A stretch of 64,000 bases of DNA from Lyophyllum atratum. Its lineage: Eukaryota > Basidiomycota > Agaricomycetes > Agaricales > Lyophyllaceae. The stretch covers positions 310,001-374,000 of the forward strand of contig JACGCN010000010.1 in assembly GCA_014905825.1 (NCBI GenBank). The letters are read 5' to 3'. The notes below the pieces were generated by a model, which ran no database searches, was not told the origin of the DNA, and saw only the letters and a program-made list of their open reading frames with translations. This document shows, one piece after another, positions 12,730 to 24,656 of this stretch. A program made the translations under genes and the position numbers. The number at the start of each line of letters is the position of its first letter. Positions within the stretch are counted from its first letter, which is position 1.

Positions 12730-14322
12730 CTAGTCTTCAAATACGAACCATGCTGATATTATCCTGCCCTTCTGCTCCTTGCTGAAACGCTTGCAGAGGA
12801 CTTGCACTTGTTTATGAAACTCAGGCCCTGTAAACCTGGTCGAGGCGTATGCCGTGTGTATGTCACTGACTGCCATCGCCGTAGTGTTTCCCCATCGGCT
12901 GTTTACCAGCTGCGCGAATCCATTCAGGCCCGTTGCGGGCTGTACGCCCAAACAAATCCATTCCAGATGCGGAAGCAGGGTCCCATTAGAAATGGATTCC
13001 AAGATCGATCTCTTCATCAGCCAGCCTCCGGCGGTGAGCGCTTTCAGGGTTGGTGAAACAGTCTGGAGAAAGCGCTCGATGTATTGATGATGTACCCAGC
13101 TCGTGCCGAATACCTCGAGCTGGCAATTTGAACGGATGACCAGAGTGGCTAGATCGTCGAACTCCACAGGACCTTCCAGTAACATGTAGACGAGAGATGG
13201 AAGGATGAGCAAATTTATCAGTAGAGACAATGAGCTGTCAACGCGGCCGTTCAGATGTATGCACTGGAGGTATGGCATAGTGATAAGATTTGGTGAAATG
13301 GCGTTGGTTTGGTTGGCATTTTGCAGGAGATTTAGACGGCAGTCTTCGAGTCTCGTGCATTGTGAAAGAAGAAGATGCACGTCGGTGGTGGTGATATCTA
13401 GCGCAATAGAGAGATACCTGAGCTGGCTCCACCGGACACGAAATGTGTGTATTGGATGATGCGGTATTTCTGGAATGTTCCAAGTGAAGTGGCGAAGTTT
13501 TGGCGCGTCTTCGAAGACGAGGAAGTCAGTAGGAAGCTCAGGTCCTTGTATCGCTTTGAACTGTTTACTTCCGGCTTTGTACTGAACACAGAGGGTCTCC
13601 AAAGCAAGAAACGAGGCTGTAGGTGATGATACCAGGGGATTAAGGAGTGCAGGTGGACATGATAATGAAATGGTTTTGAATTGTGTCGAATATGGCGCGA
13701 TGATACGACGGAGGATACCCGCTCCACTGATAGGGAGGCCGTCGAGGCCCTCATCTATCGCAATTTCCAAGTTCCGTGTCCCTAGAGGGGTAATCTGCTG
13801 GGCAGCCTCCAGCGTATGGAAAAACTTGGAGTGACGCGGGGCCGCTTCCTTCGAATTGTCATGCGGACGAGGACCATTGATGGTAAGGTTATACCATAGA
13901 ATCGGAGTATTAAAGACTATCTGCCTCCATCTTGAACAGATACCACCGATACGCCACGGATCATCTCGCTGAGCTGGCTTAGCTGTCCTGGGAAGGTTGA
14001 CCCCATAGACGCAATGCGAAAATATCAGGGAAAGTATTTCGGGAGGAAGCCTTTTATGAGGCGCAATGGCGCAGTCTATATCGTTGACGCGTGTGACGTA
14101 CTGGTCGCGTTGCGACATGAGATCGCTGAGGAGAGCTTGGACACGCATAACCTCCACACTCAGGCGATCCATGTCGTCGAGCAAAGTGCGGCGCATCTCG
14201 CGAAATTCATCCTGCGCTGTAAATGGAACGATGTAATCTGATCTTCTCGCCTGAGGTTCCAGCGGATGGGGAAAACGGAGGGGCCGCTCGAGGTATTCGC
14301 GTGGATTTCCTGTTGTCGTCAT
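12730..14322 (-). CDS. F-box-like protein with N-terminal coiled coil
   Basis: This is an uninterrupted frame of 530 codons from ATG 14322 to TAG 12730, unusual here where most genes carry introns. Residues about 38-85 form a predicted coiled coil (FREMRRTLLDDMDRLSVEVM, ALLSDLMSQRDQYV). It is followed by HKRLPPEILSLIFSHCV, the short F-box-like motif common in mushroom-forming fungi, and by DPWRIGGICSRWRQIVFNTP, the helix that typically follows. The remaining 370 residues contain leucine-rich repeats of irregular length (for example LEDCRLNLLQN, LQCIHLNGRVD). A role as an SCF adaptor is inferred from family architecture; the substrate is unknown. It may be an expanded-family member without orthologues. 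Confidence 0.8.
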   Translation of the reverse strand: MTTTGNPREYLERPLRFPHPLEPQARRSDYIVPFTAQDEFREMRRTLLDDMDRLSVEVMRVQALLSDLMSQRDQYVTRVNDIDCAIAPHKRLPPEILSLIFSHCVYGVNLPRTAKPAQRDDPWRIGGICSRWRQIVFNTPILWYNLTINGPRPHDNSKEAAPRHSKFFHTLEAAQQITPLGTRNLEIAIDEGLDGLPISGAGILRRIIAPYSTQFKTISLSCPPALLNPLVSSPTASFLALETLCVQYKAGSKQFKAIQGPELPTDFLVFEDAPKLRHFTWNIPEIPHHPIHTFRVRWSQLRYLSIALDITTTDVHLLLSQCTRLEDCRLNLLQNANQTNAISPNLITMPYLQCIHLNGRVDSSLSLLINLLILPSLVYMLLEGPVEFDDLATLVIRSNCQLEVFGTSWVHHQYIERFLQTVSPTLKALTAGGWLMKRSILESISNGTLLPHLEWICLGVQPATGLNGFAQLVNSRWGNTTAMAVSDIHTAYASTRFTGPEFHKQVQVLCKRFSKEQKGRIISAWFVFED

Positions 14323-15000
14323 GTCCCTGCCGATTTGAACTTCTACGTAACCGATACAAGATATGGCCTATATGAAAAGTTGAGATATTGCAGCTCTACA
14401 GCTCGAAGGAAACAAGGATGGACGAAAGAAAAGCGTCCAATACCAGGAGACACGATCTTGCGCAGGCTCCAGCTAATGCGAGTCTGGAAACCCGCTGCCA
14501 GCGGCGGCCCCTGACGGCCCCTGTCCATCTTCCACATCGACATTAGATGCTACAAGTGAACTCACTGATACTGAACTTGCACCGAGGGAATCCTTGTTGA
14601 ATGTGGCTCGGAACGAACGTGATAGGGAGGAGGGATTGAGGAATATGTTCGCGAGCCGAACAACGGAAGGACAGCTTGAAGAGGCAGAGTGCTATTTTAT
14701 CGATTGGCACGATCTATCATTAGGCACCCACGGTCCACCCCTTGCCGCATGAACTTCCCCGTAGGAATTCTTGCTGACGCCTAAATCTCTAGCACTTCGC
14801 AGATCCCCTCGCGCTCACTAGGGAAAGGCCTTCCCCCTCATAAGCGTTGGTTAAAGCGAGAATATGGATAATACAATAAAAAGTACAAGCAATGGTATTC
14901 AGTTTAGATATAATTAGGCCTCGAAATCCTTTCACCACTCGAAGTCGTAGGCTCCGCTGACTCCTCCTGCACCTATCCTAGGTCTGTCAATGTCATCCAG
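14323..15000. other. Intergenic: F-box promoter and dehydratase 3' flank
   Basis: Nothing was found beyond an AATAAAA-like stretch near 14872-14881, which lies downstream of the dehydratase stop on its minus-strand transcript but in the wrong orientation for a signal. No gene is supported. Confidence 0.45.
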
Positions 15001-16973
15001 TTAGGCCTTGCCTCCCTTTGCGCCCGCCCAATACGAGCCGTTCGGCCACTCGAATTCTGCGATACTTGCTTTGTGCATCTCAATGCTAGGAGAATGAGCC
15101 TAATCAGCACGCATGCATTGAAATAGAGACCCAATGAAAACATACCTGTAACCTTCATCCGGGTTGGTCGGGACGTTGTAGCGTCCCTGCGCATTGATGG
15201 AGCACGGTGTGACGAAGTGCTCATGCAGATGGTCAACGAACTCGAGGACATTACGCTCCATCGTGCCCGAGACAGCGATATAGTCGATCAAACTGAACGT
15301 GAATAATAAGATGAGAAGAGGGCAAGTTCCAATCAACCGATATGCATACCTCAGGTGAATAACATATTCACACAAACCAACGCCTCCAGCGTGTGGGCAT
15401 ACCGGGACACCGAACCTCCATACCGAAAAGTTTGTCAGTATATAGCGATACGGGGATGCGATGAAAACTAACTTGGCAGCCATCAGCAACACGCTTAGCA
15501 CCTCGCTCACACCAGCCAGTCTGCACGAGTCGATCTGCACCACATCGATAGCCTCCGCCTGGAGCAGCTGCTTGAAGACCATACGATTGTGCGCGTGCTC
15601 GCCTGTGGCGACACCAATTCCATGAGGCTTCAGCCCCTTGCGGATCGCGGCGTGGCCAAGGATGTCGTCGGGTGCCGTCGGCTCCTCGATGAACCTGGCT
15701 TAACATTTAGGTAAAGGTTATATTTGGATATGGATGGTTCGTACCAAGGCTTGACCTCTTTGAGGCCGGCTACGTACTCAATAGCCTGCTGGACGTCCCA
15801 GACCTGGTTCGCATCGATCATGAGCACCGCACCAGTTGGGCCCGCATTCTTTCCGCGTAGCGCCTCGCTATTGGGGTCGCGCGGTGGGACACCAGGGGGA
15901 AGGTATTGGGGGTCGTCGATGATGGAGCGAATGATCCTGGCGCGACGGAGATCATTGGCTTGGTCGGCGCCGACCTTCATCTTGAAATGATTGAAACCTT
16001 GTGCGACGGCCTCTTTTGTCAAGCGCGCGACTTTCTCATCGGTGTAGCCTTTCAGGCGTTAGGGGTTAGATTCAATTTTTGGAGATTTCGCGGAGAAAAG
16101 CTCACCGAGCCAGCCTGCAGAGGTGACGTATGCTGGATACCTGAGAACAATAAGATGTATGAGCAATATGTTGCCTAGAAGTTCTGGGTGTATTGACTCA
16201 CCCGAGCTCACGGACCTTGGCCTCACGTTCCTTCTTTCCTGCTTCTTTCTCCTTCAGCATCGCCAGAGCCTCCTCCTTCGTGATAGCATCTGAAATGTAC
16301 CGGAATGCAGCAGACTGCACGAGCTCCTCGGGCGTGAAGTCGACAAGGAGCTTCCACAAAGGCTTCTTGCGTGATCGTGCGTACATATCCCAAATGGCGT
16401 TGTTTACTGCGCCCGACGCGATATGAATCACACCCTTTTCAGGTCCTATCCTAGTTGACAAGTCAAAGGAGCTCTTTTTTAGATGGTCTAGGCGCGCTTA
16501 CCATCGAAGCTGAGGGTCCGCCATCATGTAGTCCCATGTTTCTCCCATGTTGGAGAAGAGCTCCTCTGTGTCCTTTCCAACTAAACGGTTGGCGACTTCC
16601 TTGATCGCGATGCAGACCTGATTGCTTCCATGAGAAGCTGCTCTTCGCGATATACGTTGTGAACGTACGATATCATTACCGCGTCCGATTGTGAACGTCA
16701 TCCCGTACCCAACGAGGTCCGAATCGGTCAGGAGAGTGACATACGCCGAAGAGTAATCGCATTCGGTATTCCTATCCACGTAGCATATCATTCCACCATC
16801 GTCCCTGATCTGCTTGTGAATGCTAGAGCTTACATGGCATCTGTCCCATCGCCCGTCAAAGACGTTGGGAATCGCACATCTGAAAGTTCGTAAACAAGTC
16901 AGTGTTCAATCACTGTATCATGACAAAAAAGTCCGAGCTTACCATTGATATTGAAACCGGTGATCTTGACCAT
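15001..16973 (-). CDS. L-fuconate dehydratase-like enolase-superfamily enzyme
   Basis: The closest known family is L-fuconate dehydratase/ENOSF1 of the mandelate racemase subgroup, which removes water from a sugar acid to give a 2-keto-3-deoxy acid. Exon 1 is [10 protein letters not shown] (ATG 16973). Across about eight introns the frame gives [65 protein letters not shown] (the KxK base), [11 protein letters not shown] (metal Asp), [10 protein letters not shown] (metal Glu), [10 protein letters not shown] (metal Glu) and [14 protein letters not shown] with the catalytic His region. The C-terminus is [20 protein letters not shown], then GGKA and the TAA at 15001. All key residues appear present, so I expect an active enzyme. 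L-fuconate itself as substrate is family knowledge; other acid sugars such as L-galactonate are possible. Confidence 0.88.
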
Positions 16974-18682
16974 TGTTTTCTTCAACAGATGATGCCAATA
17001 ATCTGTGGAATGGCTCAGAAGTGGGATGGACGCGACGGGTCATAATTTGTCTTTATAGAAGAATCCGCGCCGCGATCAGGGGCGTGCCGGACTTTTGACG
17101 GTCCGCCCTGGTCCGCCACGGTCATGCGCTATGTAGTGCCGCTCACCGTAGACTTCTCTTTCGTTAATCAGACATTGGCCTTGGGACGCGCCGCCACAGG
17201 CTTGTATCAGCATAAACCTCGGGTGAGTCCTTCCAATATTGTAGTATCACAGTTTTTGGGACTGCTGATTCACGGTGAAATAGACTCTCCAGCTAGACTT
17301 TATAGCTTTTCTCCACCTGTTTGTCTCATCGATTATCATACACATGAGCATGGTTGGGGCCATCTGAGGAAGCTCTCAATATCGAGCAGCTTCAACTCGA
17401 ACGCTATATGTAGTAGTAGTAGTAGTAGTAGTATATTACTGGCATGGTCCAATCGCTGAACGCCAGGGTTCCGAGAGTTTCCCGATGATACGTACAGGCA
17501 AGCTATCTACTTATCTATTATACTAATAACATCTTCGTCTCGGGCCCGTAATCACAACTTCTAGCGGGCGAAGCCGCATCTGAGGTCGATCACTAGATAG
17601 CCATGACCAGGGCATGGGGTGTAATACCCCGATTATATTTTTTTGTAAGCGGGTATCGTTCATACACAGCGTTTTCTAGCCTCTCCTAGGCGTTTTCCGG
17701 AACATAAATGGGTAGTATGGGTACAACCTCATAATGTGTGAACTTTGCAAACAGTCTGAATGATGTGCTTTGCTTCAAACTCATCTTGAGAAGGTCAATA
17801 GCGGAGACCACTGGGCTTGGAGCGGATTTGGAATCTGGATTTTCATTCTGAAACCATATCTCAGGTCTCGCTGTTTGCTCAGTGTGCAGAGCCACAGGCC
17901 GAAAAGGAGGCGCGGTGTTTGGCTGTGTGGTGCAAGAGCACTTGATTCAGATCAACGGCCCGTCCCGCCGTTACACGTGATGAGCAGGGCCAAGGGTTCG
18001 CAGCGGCAGGAGAATCCAGGAGTGCCCATCGTTATGAACGACGTCAAGACTCACAGCGCCGACCGTTCAGCTATTTGCTTCCGCACTCTCCACCATCACC
18101 TGCTGCTGGTGCAGTATAGAGAGGCCGTACGGGGTGTGACGGGTGTTGAAGACAGTCAGCTATGTTGTCGGGGCGAGGTGGGAGTCCCAAAATCGATGGG
18201 CCTGCCAATCGTTTTTTTACGTCAATCAGCCGAAAAGGCGGATTTTTAGGCAGTGTATACACAACCAGTATCTATTGACTCTTAACGCAGATCGTCGTTT
18301 GCAGCCTGCTAAGCAGAACCTGAGTTAAGACGGGTTTTATCTGGTTTTTGAGTTTTTGATGATGGTGGTTGTGTAGATGTACTTACTTCAGGCACCCGCC
18401 TTTTACACGGGACGAGGAGCAGCATCGGATCATTCACGGCAAATGCATGTGGTCTTGACGGGCCGGCCCACTACGGGACTATTGGAGGCGTCGCCTCATC
18501 CAAAGAGGAAAGAAAAAGCACCAATTAGAACCGGCTTACATTACATATACAAGTGAGCAGAATGTTCAAAGATGTCTATGTAGATCGCGCATAACCACAT
18601 CAACAGGCCAGTCACCCATCCCTCCAGGCCTCGTCGACGAAGAAGGATGCACCTACAACCCAAATACATTCCGGCCGGAGAG
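16974..18682. other. 1.7-kb intergenic stretch
   Basis: It holds the dehydratase promoter at its left end, a TAG microsatellite and short open frames on both strands (up to 159 codons at 17770-18249) with no recognisable content. I support no gene here. Confidence 0.45.
17411..17433. repeat. (TAG)n microsatellite
   Basis: Seven uninterrupted TAG units and a partial eighth. It is the only microsatellite of this length noticed outside the 32.6-kb (CTA)n stretch. Confidence 0.95.
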
Positions 18683-21600
18683 CTAGGGATCGCGAAGACG
18701 ATCTGCCAAGCTCATGCCTCCCCGTCCCCGACGATCATCACCAGGTATCGGTTCCTTGCCTGTCCGTCTAGGCGGTCCCACTCGATCGCCTTCTGGCAAG
18801 CAGCGATTGCCCTGGCCATGGACGAGACGATGCAGCCCAAGTCGTACTCCATCTCCCGGGTCTTGTGACTTAGCAGGAGGGGATATCGTACCTTTGCCGT
18901 AGTGCTGATACCCATTTCTAGGCCCTGAGCTGTCATTGTGCATCCGGCGGGGTGCTGACGGAGGTCTGGCATAGTCATGCGCATTGGTGTATGGAGGAAC
19001 ACCGCTGATGCGAGACTCGAGGGGGGTGATGGGCTGGTGTTCCTCATTTCTCGATGGGGGTGATGGATTGCATCGCTTGGTGAAGATACGTCGTTTCGGG
19101 GGATGCACCAGCGCATTGGGAGGTGTGGTGTGGTGGTAGTCGTCGGCATGTCGTCGTTTCCCCAGGACAACAGGGACAGGCGTACGAAGAGGGTTCTGGC
19201 GAACTTTAGGTGTCGCGGTAGCCGTATTTGATCTTGATGCCTCCCCAAGTGTCGGCTGTAATCTCTGAAGGAGTGTTCCTCCGCTCGTTGGAGGTATGTC
19301 CGTTGACTTGTAGGTATTCCGTGATTGGATGTCGACGGGGCCGTGACTGCGGCATAGCTCATTGCCTCGGGGGGTCTTAGGAGCGGAGCGTTCGACATTT
19401 TGGCTTGCTTGCGAATGCTGTTCGTTCCAAGTAACATCGTTCTCCCCTTCTGCGCGTCTGTCGGTACTGATATTCTGAGGATGTTCTACGTTTGGCGTCG
19501 GTGTACCAGGTTTGCCAGGTGCACCAATAAGAACGTCCGAGCCACTCTCCGTGTCATTGATAGTCTCGTGAATTCCAACAGATGGCCGCCTCGAATCAGG
19601 ACGATGGTGGAGCGAAGGCGAGCGCGGGGTGTTGCGCGCGTTCGACGGCAGGCTCGAGACCGCAGAATCTCCCCCAACAACAGCGCCCTTCTCTTCCAAC
19701 CCTACACTAGAGCGCCTGTTGATCTGTAATAAGCTTGACGCGCTCTGTTCCCGTCTAAAAGCGGCGTTGCAGCCCTCCCCGGCTTCATCATCCTCATCCT
19801 TCTTCACACTCCAAAGTCCGCCATCACGATTGTGAAGCGGCTGTGTCTCCGATTCGGTCCACAGTTTCAGATCGGGATCTGTTTCCTCGTGCTTCAAGTG
19901 CTGCGTATCCGCATGCAAATCTTCATCGTCGTTCTCGCCTGCCAGTTTGTCTACAACGTCTTCGAACGATGTGTCGGGGAAAGCTGATGGTGATGCCTGA
20001 TACTGCAGAGGCTTCCCAGAATTGCGGGGTGCGAGAGAGTCGCGAGGATGGACGGGACTGTGGCACGCTCTATCGTCATTTCCTGCGGATGCCGTGGCTA
20101 ATTGTGATGCCTGGTACCGCAGAGGCTTAGCAGAATCGCTGGGTGCGAGAGAGTCGCGAGGATGGATGGGACTGAGGCAAGCTCCAGCGTCACTTCCTGC
20201 GGATGCGGTGGTCGATTGAGGTATTTTTGGGAAATGGATGATCGGTTCCCGAGGATGCTCCGTATTGCTCTCTTCCTTGTTCTTTTCCGCAGGTGCTCTA
20301 TCTGCGCTGGGCACACTTATAGAGACACCTAGTGAAAGCGCCTGAGTCGCTGCTTGAGATGATCGACTCCATGGGGGATCATTATCACGAGCTTGAGATC
20401 GCTGTGGTCGATCTTCGGGGACCAGTGCGTCGGCAGCCAGATTAGCAAAGGCGGGAAGGGTACCCGATGCCTGAGGAGGCCAATGTGAAGAGGAGGCACC
20501 CAATCCAAGGGGAACTTCGATGTGTGCGGTCCCTCTGAGGTCCGATGCTTCATCTCCTTCTCTCAACCCTGTCCGAACATCGGTTCTATGGATTAGAGCT
20601 GTAAGACCGGTGTCTGCGGTCCCCGACAGCTTTTCCACCGTGTTCGAGCTCCATGCCAATCTCGCATCGTCTGCCTCTCGCTCCAGGTCGGTTACGTGGT
20701 GATTCAGGCTTCTCGTAAGTACGCCGGATAAAATTGAGCTGTCGTTCTGCGATCCTGCGAGCTGCAACAGATGTTGATGGTCCTTTGTCTCCTTGGTAGA
20801 TTGTTTCTGAACTTGTTCCGCCATTGTGGACCGGGAAAACTTGTTAGTCGCCTCTAAATCACTAGCCATGACACCTCCTTCTCGGGCATGTGGTATCCAT
20901 CCATCGTGATCTAGGATGGTCATAGCATGGAAATGAGCTCTAGCCTCGGCTGTGGCAGAGAGCGACGCTTTCGCAGCATCGTAGGTCTCGTGTGCTAAAG
21001 CGAGGGCGCGTTCGGCCCTTTCAAATGCAAGCAGTGCGCTCTCGTAGGACACCGCCAAGGATGATTGTATTTGTAAAACGTGTTGAACCGAGGGATGATG
21101 TCCTGAAGGAGAGTCCTGTTTCTTCCTCTGAGCCAAATGGGGGGACGAAGTCCGGGTGCGGAATGGGGGCGAAACCGATGCAACAGTCAGGGGTAGTTCA
21201 TTGTGAATGACGGTTGTAGCCTGCGATGATGTGTTCATCGCTAGTCCAAGGGCTGTGGATGCTGACTCGACATAGTTATGCGGATCAATGACAAGGGGCA
21301 CTCCATGGGGTCTTTGTGGTTGAGAGGACGTTGCTTCCGGATCTACATAATCGGAACGAGATAATGGCGACGACGAAACGCTGTCCCTGACAGCCACAGG
21401 TTTTTGGTCAGCCGCCATTTCGTTCGCTCTAGCTCCCGGAATGAACATGTCTTTCATAAACGTGTGGGAGGAATTGTCCTCGCTTTCGAGCCTCTGAAAC
21501 GATGAAGGCCAAACAGGCGAGTAAGATGCGGTCGAAGGAGATGGGTATTCAACTTGCATCTGTGATGATGATGGTGTAGGTCGGAAAGCGGGTGCGGGAG

Positions 21601-21733
21601 TCGCGAGGCGTTTCAGCAGTTGGGGTTGTTGACCAATAATTGAAAACTTGAAGTCTGAAAAGCTTGGAGCAGGGGGTATTGCTGGTGATGCTTGCGTGCT
21701 GGAGGATGTTGGTGTCATCTCCACGACACTCAT
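18683..21733 (-). CDS. Large disordered orphan protein, about 1016 residues
   Basis: One uninterrupted frame runs from ATG 21733 to the stop at 18683. It is rich in Ser, Pro, Thr, Gln and charged residues and lacks an enzyme-like fold, so most of it should be disordered. A probable helical coiled coil lies near residues 215-270 (VLQIQSSLAVSYESALLAFE, RALALAHETYDAAKASLSAT) and a shorter one near 345 (LEREADDARLAW). A 38-codon tandem duplication sits in the middle. Basic patches such as PPKRRIFTKR and LGKRRH look like nuclear localisation signals. The last residues, GGMSLADRLRDP, resemble short conserved endings of other disordered fungal proteins. In the final 240 codons an overlapping minus-strand frame (18712-19437) ends with well-ordered-looking sequence, so the 3' end may be mis-read by an unseen intron. 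Function is unknown; a nuclear scaffold is a guess. Confidence 0.7.
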   Translation of the reverse strand: MSVVEMTPTSSSTQASPAIPPAPSFSDFKFSIIGQQPQLLKRLATPAPAFRPTPSSSQMQVEYPSPSTASYSPVWPSSFQRLESEDNSSHTFMKDMFIPGARANEMAADQKPVAVRDSVSSSPLSRSDYVDPEATSSQPQRPHGVPLVIDPHNYVESASTALGLAMNTSSQATTVIHNELPLTVASVSPPFRTRTSSPHLAQRKKQDSPSGHHPSVQHVLQIQSSLAVSYESALLAFERAERALALAHETYDAAKASLSATAEARAHFHAMTILDHDGWIPHAREGGVMASDLEATNKFSRSTMAEQVQKQSTKETKDHQHLLQLAGSQNDSSILSGVLTRSLNHHVTDLEREADDARLAWSSNTVEKLSGTADTGLTALIHRTDVRTGLREGDEASDLRGTAHIEVPLGLGASSSHWPPQASGTLPAFANLAADALVPEDRPQRSQARDNDPPWSRSSQAATQALSLGVSISVPSADRAPAEKNKEESNTEHPREPIIHFPKIPQSTTASAGSDAGACLSPIHPRDSLAPSDSAKPLRYQASQLATASAGNDDRACHSPVHPRDSLAPRNSGKPLQYQASPSAFPDTSFEDVVDKLAGENDDEDLHADTQHLKHEETDPDLKLWTESETQPLHNRDGGLWSVKKDEDDEAGEGCNAAFRREQSASSLLQINRRSSVGLEEKGAVVGGDSAVSSLPSNARNTPRSPSLHHRPDSRRPSVGIHETINDTESGSDVLIGAPGKPGTPTPNVEHPQNISTDRRAEGENDVTWNEQHSQASQNVERSAPKTPRGNELCRSHGPVDIQSRNTYKSTDIPPTSGGTLLQRLQPTLGEASRSNTATATPKVRQNPLRTPVPVVLGKRRHADDYHHTTPPNALVHPPKRRIFTKRCNPSPPSRNEEHQPITPLESRISGVPPYTNAHDYARPPSAPRRMHNDSSGPRNGYQHYGKGTISPPAKSQDPGDGVRLGLHRLVHGQGNRCLPEGDRVGPPRRTGKEPIPGDDRRGRGGMSLADRLRDP
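19991..20218 (-). repeat. Two tandem 114-base units in the disordered protein gene
   Basis: Units 19991-20104 and 20105-20218 are each 38 codons long and in frame. They encode near copies of a segment with HPRDSLAP, KPL-YQAS and TASAG-D-AC blocks. Divergence is modest, suggesting a fairly recent internal duplication. Confidence 0.85.
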
Positions 21734-22931
21734 CGTGGTCCACGACTAAGAGGCACATTCATCCTGCCCTTTCGGATATGTATTTTGATCCGATCCCGAC
21801 TCCAGCGATCGTTGTATGTCAACATGGCCCAATGCAAGCCCAATAGAGCCCAATGCCCATTGATGGATCATGGTCTTGCAGTGAATCTGCTTCAGTTTCC
21901 ATGATCATCGACTGACTGCTAGGTTTACCCGTGCTGACTACCAAAAGCCTTGCGCGACCACTGTTTGTAGCGATTGAAACAGCTACTGACTTCCGTTTCT
22001 TTGAAGCACCCATTAGGCCAACATCAGGCGCAGATGAAGCAGCTCCGAGTCATCAGCATTGAGTTATGTTGAAATGGCGAGATTAATGTCTGGGGAACGC
22101 GGTATCGGGATCTAAGTCAGTCTACGTCTCTCCATTCCACCCAAGTGGGCCATGTACTTACAGTTGGATCGCCGTATGATCCAGCCAACTCGGAGACGCC
22201 ACTCCAGAATCTATCTTCCCCAATTCCTACGTTTGCGTCACAGGTTCTGACGTGGATGACCAGGGATGAGCCATGTCTTGATGCAGGTTTCACGATGGAC
22301 AACTCGAACAAGTCCTGCTGACACAGTAGAGTACCAAAAAATGGGAATCCCAGTAACTTGAAAATAACGGCCTTCGCACATAGATTTGTTCCGTATGTCT
22401 TGAGTAGAACACTCCATATCATCTCCAACCCGTCGTGCAACTTGCGTGCAGCTTTTCAGTGTGCTCGTGATGGCTTGGCTTGCAGATGACTTTGGAAGCA
22501 AACAACTGCAAACAGTCTCGCGCGCGTTCCTCAGTCCTCCTCCACATCAACTCTTCATCTGTCGACCAAAACTATCATAATACCTACAAAAGCTTTTCTT
22601 GGAAGAGGATCTCATCATCCAACAACAGGTTTTAGAATGGGCCCGCCGTTCGTCAATTGTTTATCAAGGGCATCTTATTGTCGTCCTTGTCCATAGGTGG
22701 CGATTGTTGTTTTTGTTAACAAACAAGGTCTGTCATGGACTCTATCGTCACCAAGGCGCTACCTCATTTTCTATCGAACACAACGAGTTACTCACTATCA
22801 ACATCATCTTGTCGTTGCTCTTGTCCTGCCTTTATTCTGAAGAACTCGGAAGGTCAGGTACTTAAATCGCGTCGGGAAGATGTAACTATCCATCCCCCCA
22901 CCCCTCCTCGGTGCCCAATTCCCGAACAAAG
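21734..22931. other. Intergenic between divergent genes
   Basis: This 1.2 kb separates the divergent starts at 21733 and 22932 and should carry both promoters. Minus-strand frames at 22117-22501 overlap in two frames without recognisable content. The stretch 22735-22930 is probably the 5' leader of the next gene. Confidence 0.45.
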
Positions 22932-23608
22932 ATGCCTCGAACAGTCTCTGTGCCCGCTATCCAGTGCTTCTCGTACCATCCTTTCCAAGACAGCCTTGCT
23001 AGCAAGTCGCGATCCCTGGAACAAGTCGGCAGCTCAGACTACTCGAAAGCGCAGCTACGGAACCGCTTGAACTCCTGTAGGCTCTCCAATATGCCAGCGG
23101 GCTTCCCATTCAGCTACGCCCATGACGGCCACGGCTACTCGCGCCTCTCTTACGATTCGTACGAATTTCGGGAAGAACTTACACCTTCGCATCGTTCCCA
23201 TTCGCGACATAACCCACACGCGGTCATCGCCTTCAAGAGCCCTTCCCCACGCGACAAGAACCAATACTTGACATGGCAGGCATACCTCCCAAGTCCAGAT
23301 GCGGCTTATCTCCGCAACTCACATAGTGAGTGCTATTAATAGCTCTGCTTCTTGTTCTCCTCTAACATGGGACCGTCTTAGAAACTCAAACTGTCGCTCA
23401 AGTCCAACTCGATCCCTCTGTGACACGGACTGCATTCTGGGCATCCCTTATGAACGATCCTTCTGTGATCTTGCGCGCTCTGGGAATCTCGCTAGAACTC
23501 GGTCTACTTCTCACGATTCATCTGTCGGACAGCAGGTCTGGCGACGTTATGTACACCATTACCCATAAGGACGGACGGCAGCAGCCATACTTCATCGTTC
23601 GGCACTGA
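22932..23608 (+). CDS. Orphan protein of about 206 residues
   Basis: ATG 22932 opens MPRTVSVPAIQCFSYHPFQD and continues to a GTGAGT donor. A 56-base intron (23326-23381) joins in frame to TQTVAQVQLDPSVTRTAFWA, and the reading ends at TGA 23608 with DGRQQPYFIVRH. The clean donor and acceptor, and loss of the frame without splicing, support a real gene. The N-terminal half is Ser/Tyr/His-rich and disordered. The C-terminal half (FWASLMNDPSVILRALGISL, ELGLLLTIHL) looks folded, with a hydrophobic helix too short and polar to call a membrane span. I recognise no family. Confidence 0.6.
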
Positions 23609-24656
23609 TAAGCAGATAGGCAGCCAGGTATGTCTTCTTTCCCTCTCACATCTTCGAGAACGGCACTCATCATCATCTTTTTCTCCAGAATCTGATTCAT
23701 ACTTCAGCACCTGGTCTTCTTCGCGATCAATGACTAGATCGACTTCGCAAAATTCGACAGACTGGACCAGGCGCCTTGTGCTCTGCAGTTCCCTCTCTCA
23801 CGAGCATAATGCCCACGCTCATGACGGGCCCCTGTCTTCGGGCCCAATGCATGTCTCCTTCGTTCGACCCACGAAATGCACGCCTTTCACGATGCACGCC
23901 CTTCACGACCTACCTACATCCGAGCCAACCCTCGTAATCATCCCCCTGCACAAGACGCACATTCACCCACCAAACACTCTATTTAACACGTATTTATATC
24001 ATCCGAGTTTGAGTACTCGTAGACGGCACATTTGTATATTAGCACATACCGCAACATAGAACCTAGATGGATCGCAATCTCCCATGTTTGTCACTTAAGA
24101 ACATTCGCGTACACCAAGCGAAGGCGAAGAACATTCTAAAGTTAAACGCCATTTGATTCATATGTGGAGAGCCATCATACTAAGGGCAGTGGCGCGGCAG
24201 GGAAGGTGTGCGGATGTTAGCTATAGCTGACTGCTTTTGGTATGAAAATAGGATGTAAGAGATAATATATACTATGGAATATCATAATAGGCGGGCATTA
24301 AGACTAAGAAAGAATTCGGGATTGACGCTGGGGGATACAGTGCTAGACGCTAGTGAGACCCGAGAGTCGGAAGATATACAGTACGAGGGGGGCGCTGGAT
24401 GTGGCATGCAGATGAAGGAGGCTTTGATGGATGAACGGATCGGACATGCGATGGGGTTGGGGGTTCGTTGGCGTAATAAGATCGGAATTAAAGGAAGAAC
24501 GAAGCGGTGCGATGAAGGGGTGGTGTTGATGCTGGTAATACATGAAGAACATGAAATAATTTGTCGTACAGGATGGGATGAGACCTGCGCCGGATCCGGG
24601 GCTAGGACAGCGGGCAGGCAGGCGCACACGGGCTTAAGCAATAAGGATAAGATTCA
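23609..24656. other. Intergenic between convergent orphan genes
   Basis: Both neighbours end here. Open frames (23730-24059 plus, 24282-24641 minus) show no recognisable content; a plus frame from 24274 is mostly antisense to the next gene. No repeat was seen. Confidence 0.45.

Noticed and set aside
17770..18249. 159-codon plus-strand frame
   Set aside because: No recognisable motif and overlapping short minus-strand frames of similar quality; probably chance.
18712..19437. 241-codon minus-strand frame with an ordered-looking end
   Set aside because: It overlaps the long disordered frame and no intron of reasonable length joins the two; noted only as a doubt about that gene's 3' end.
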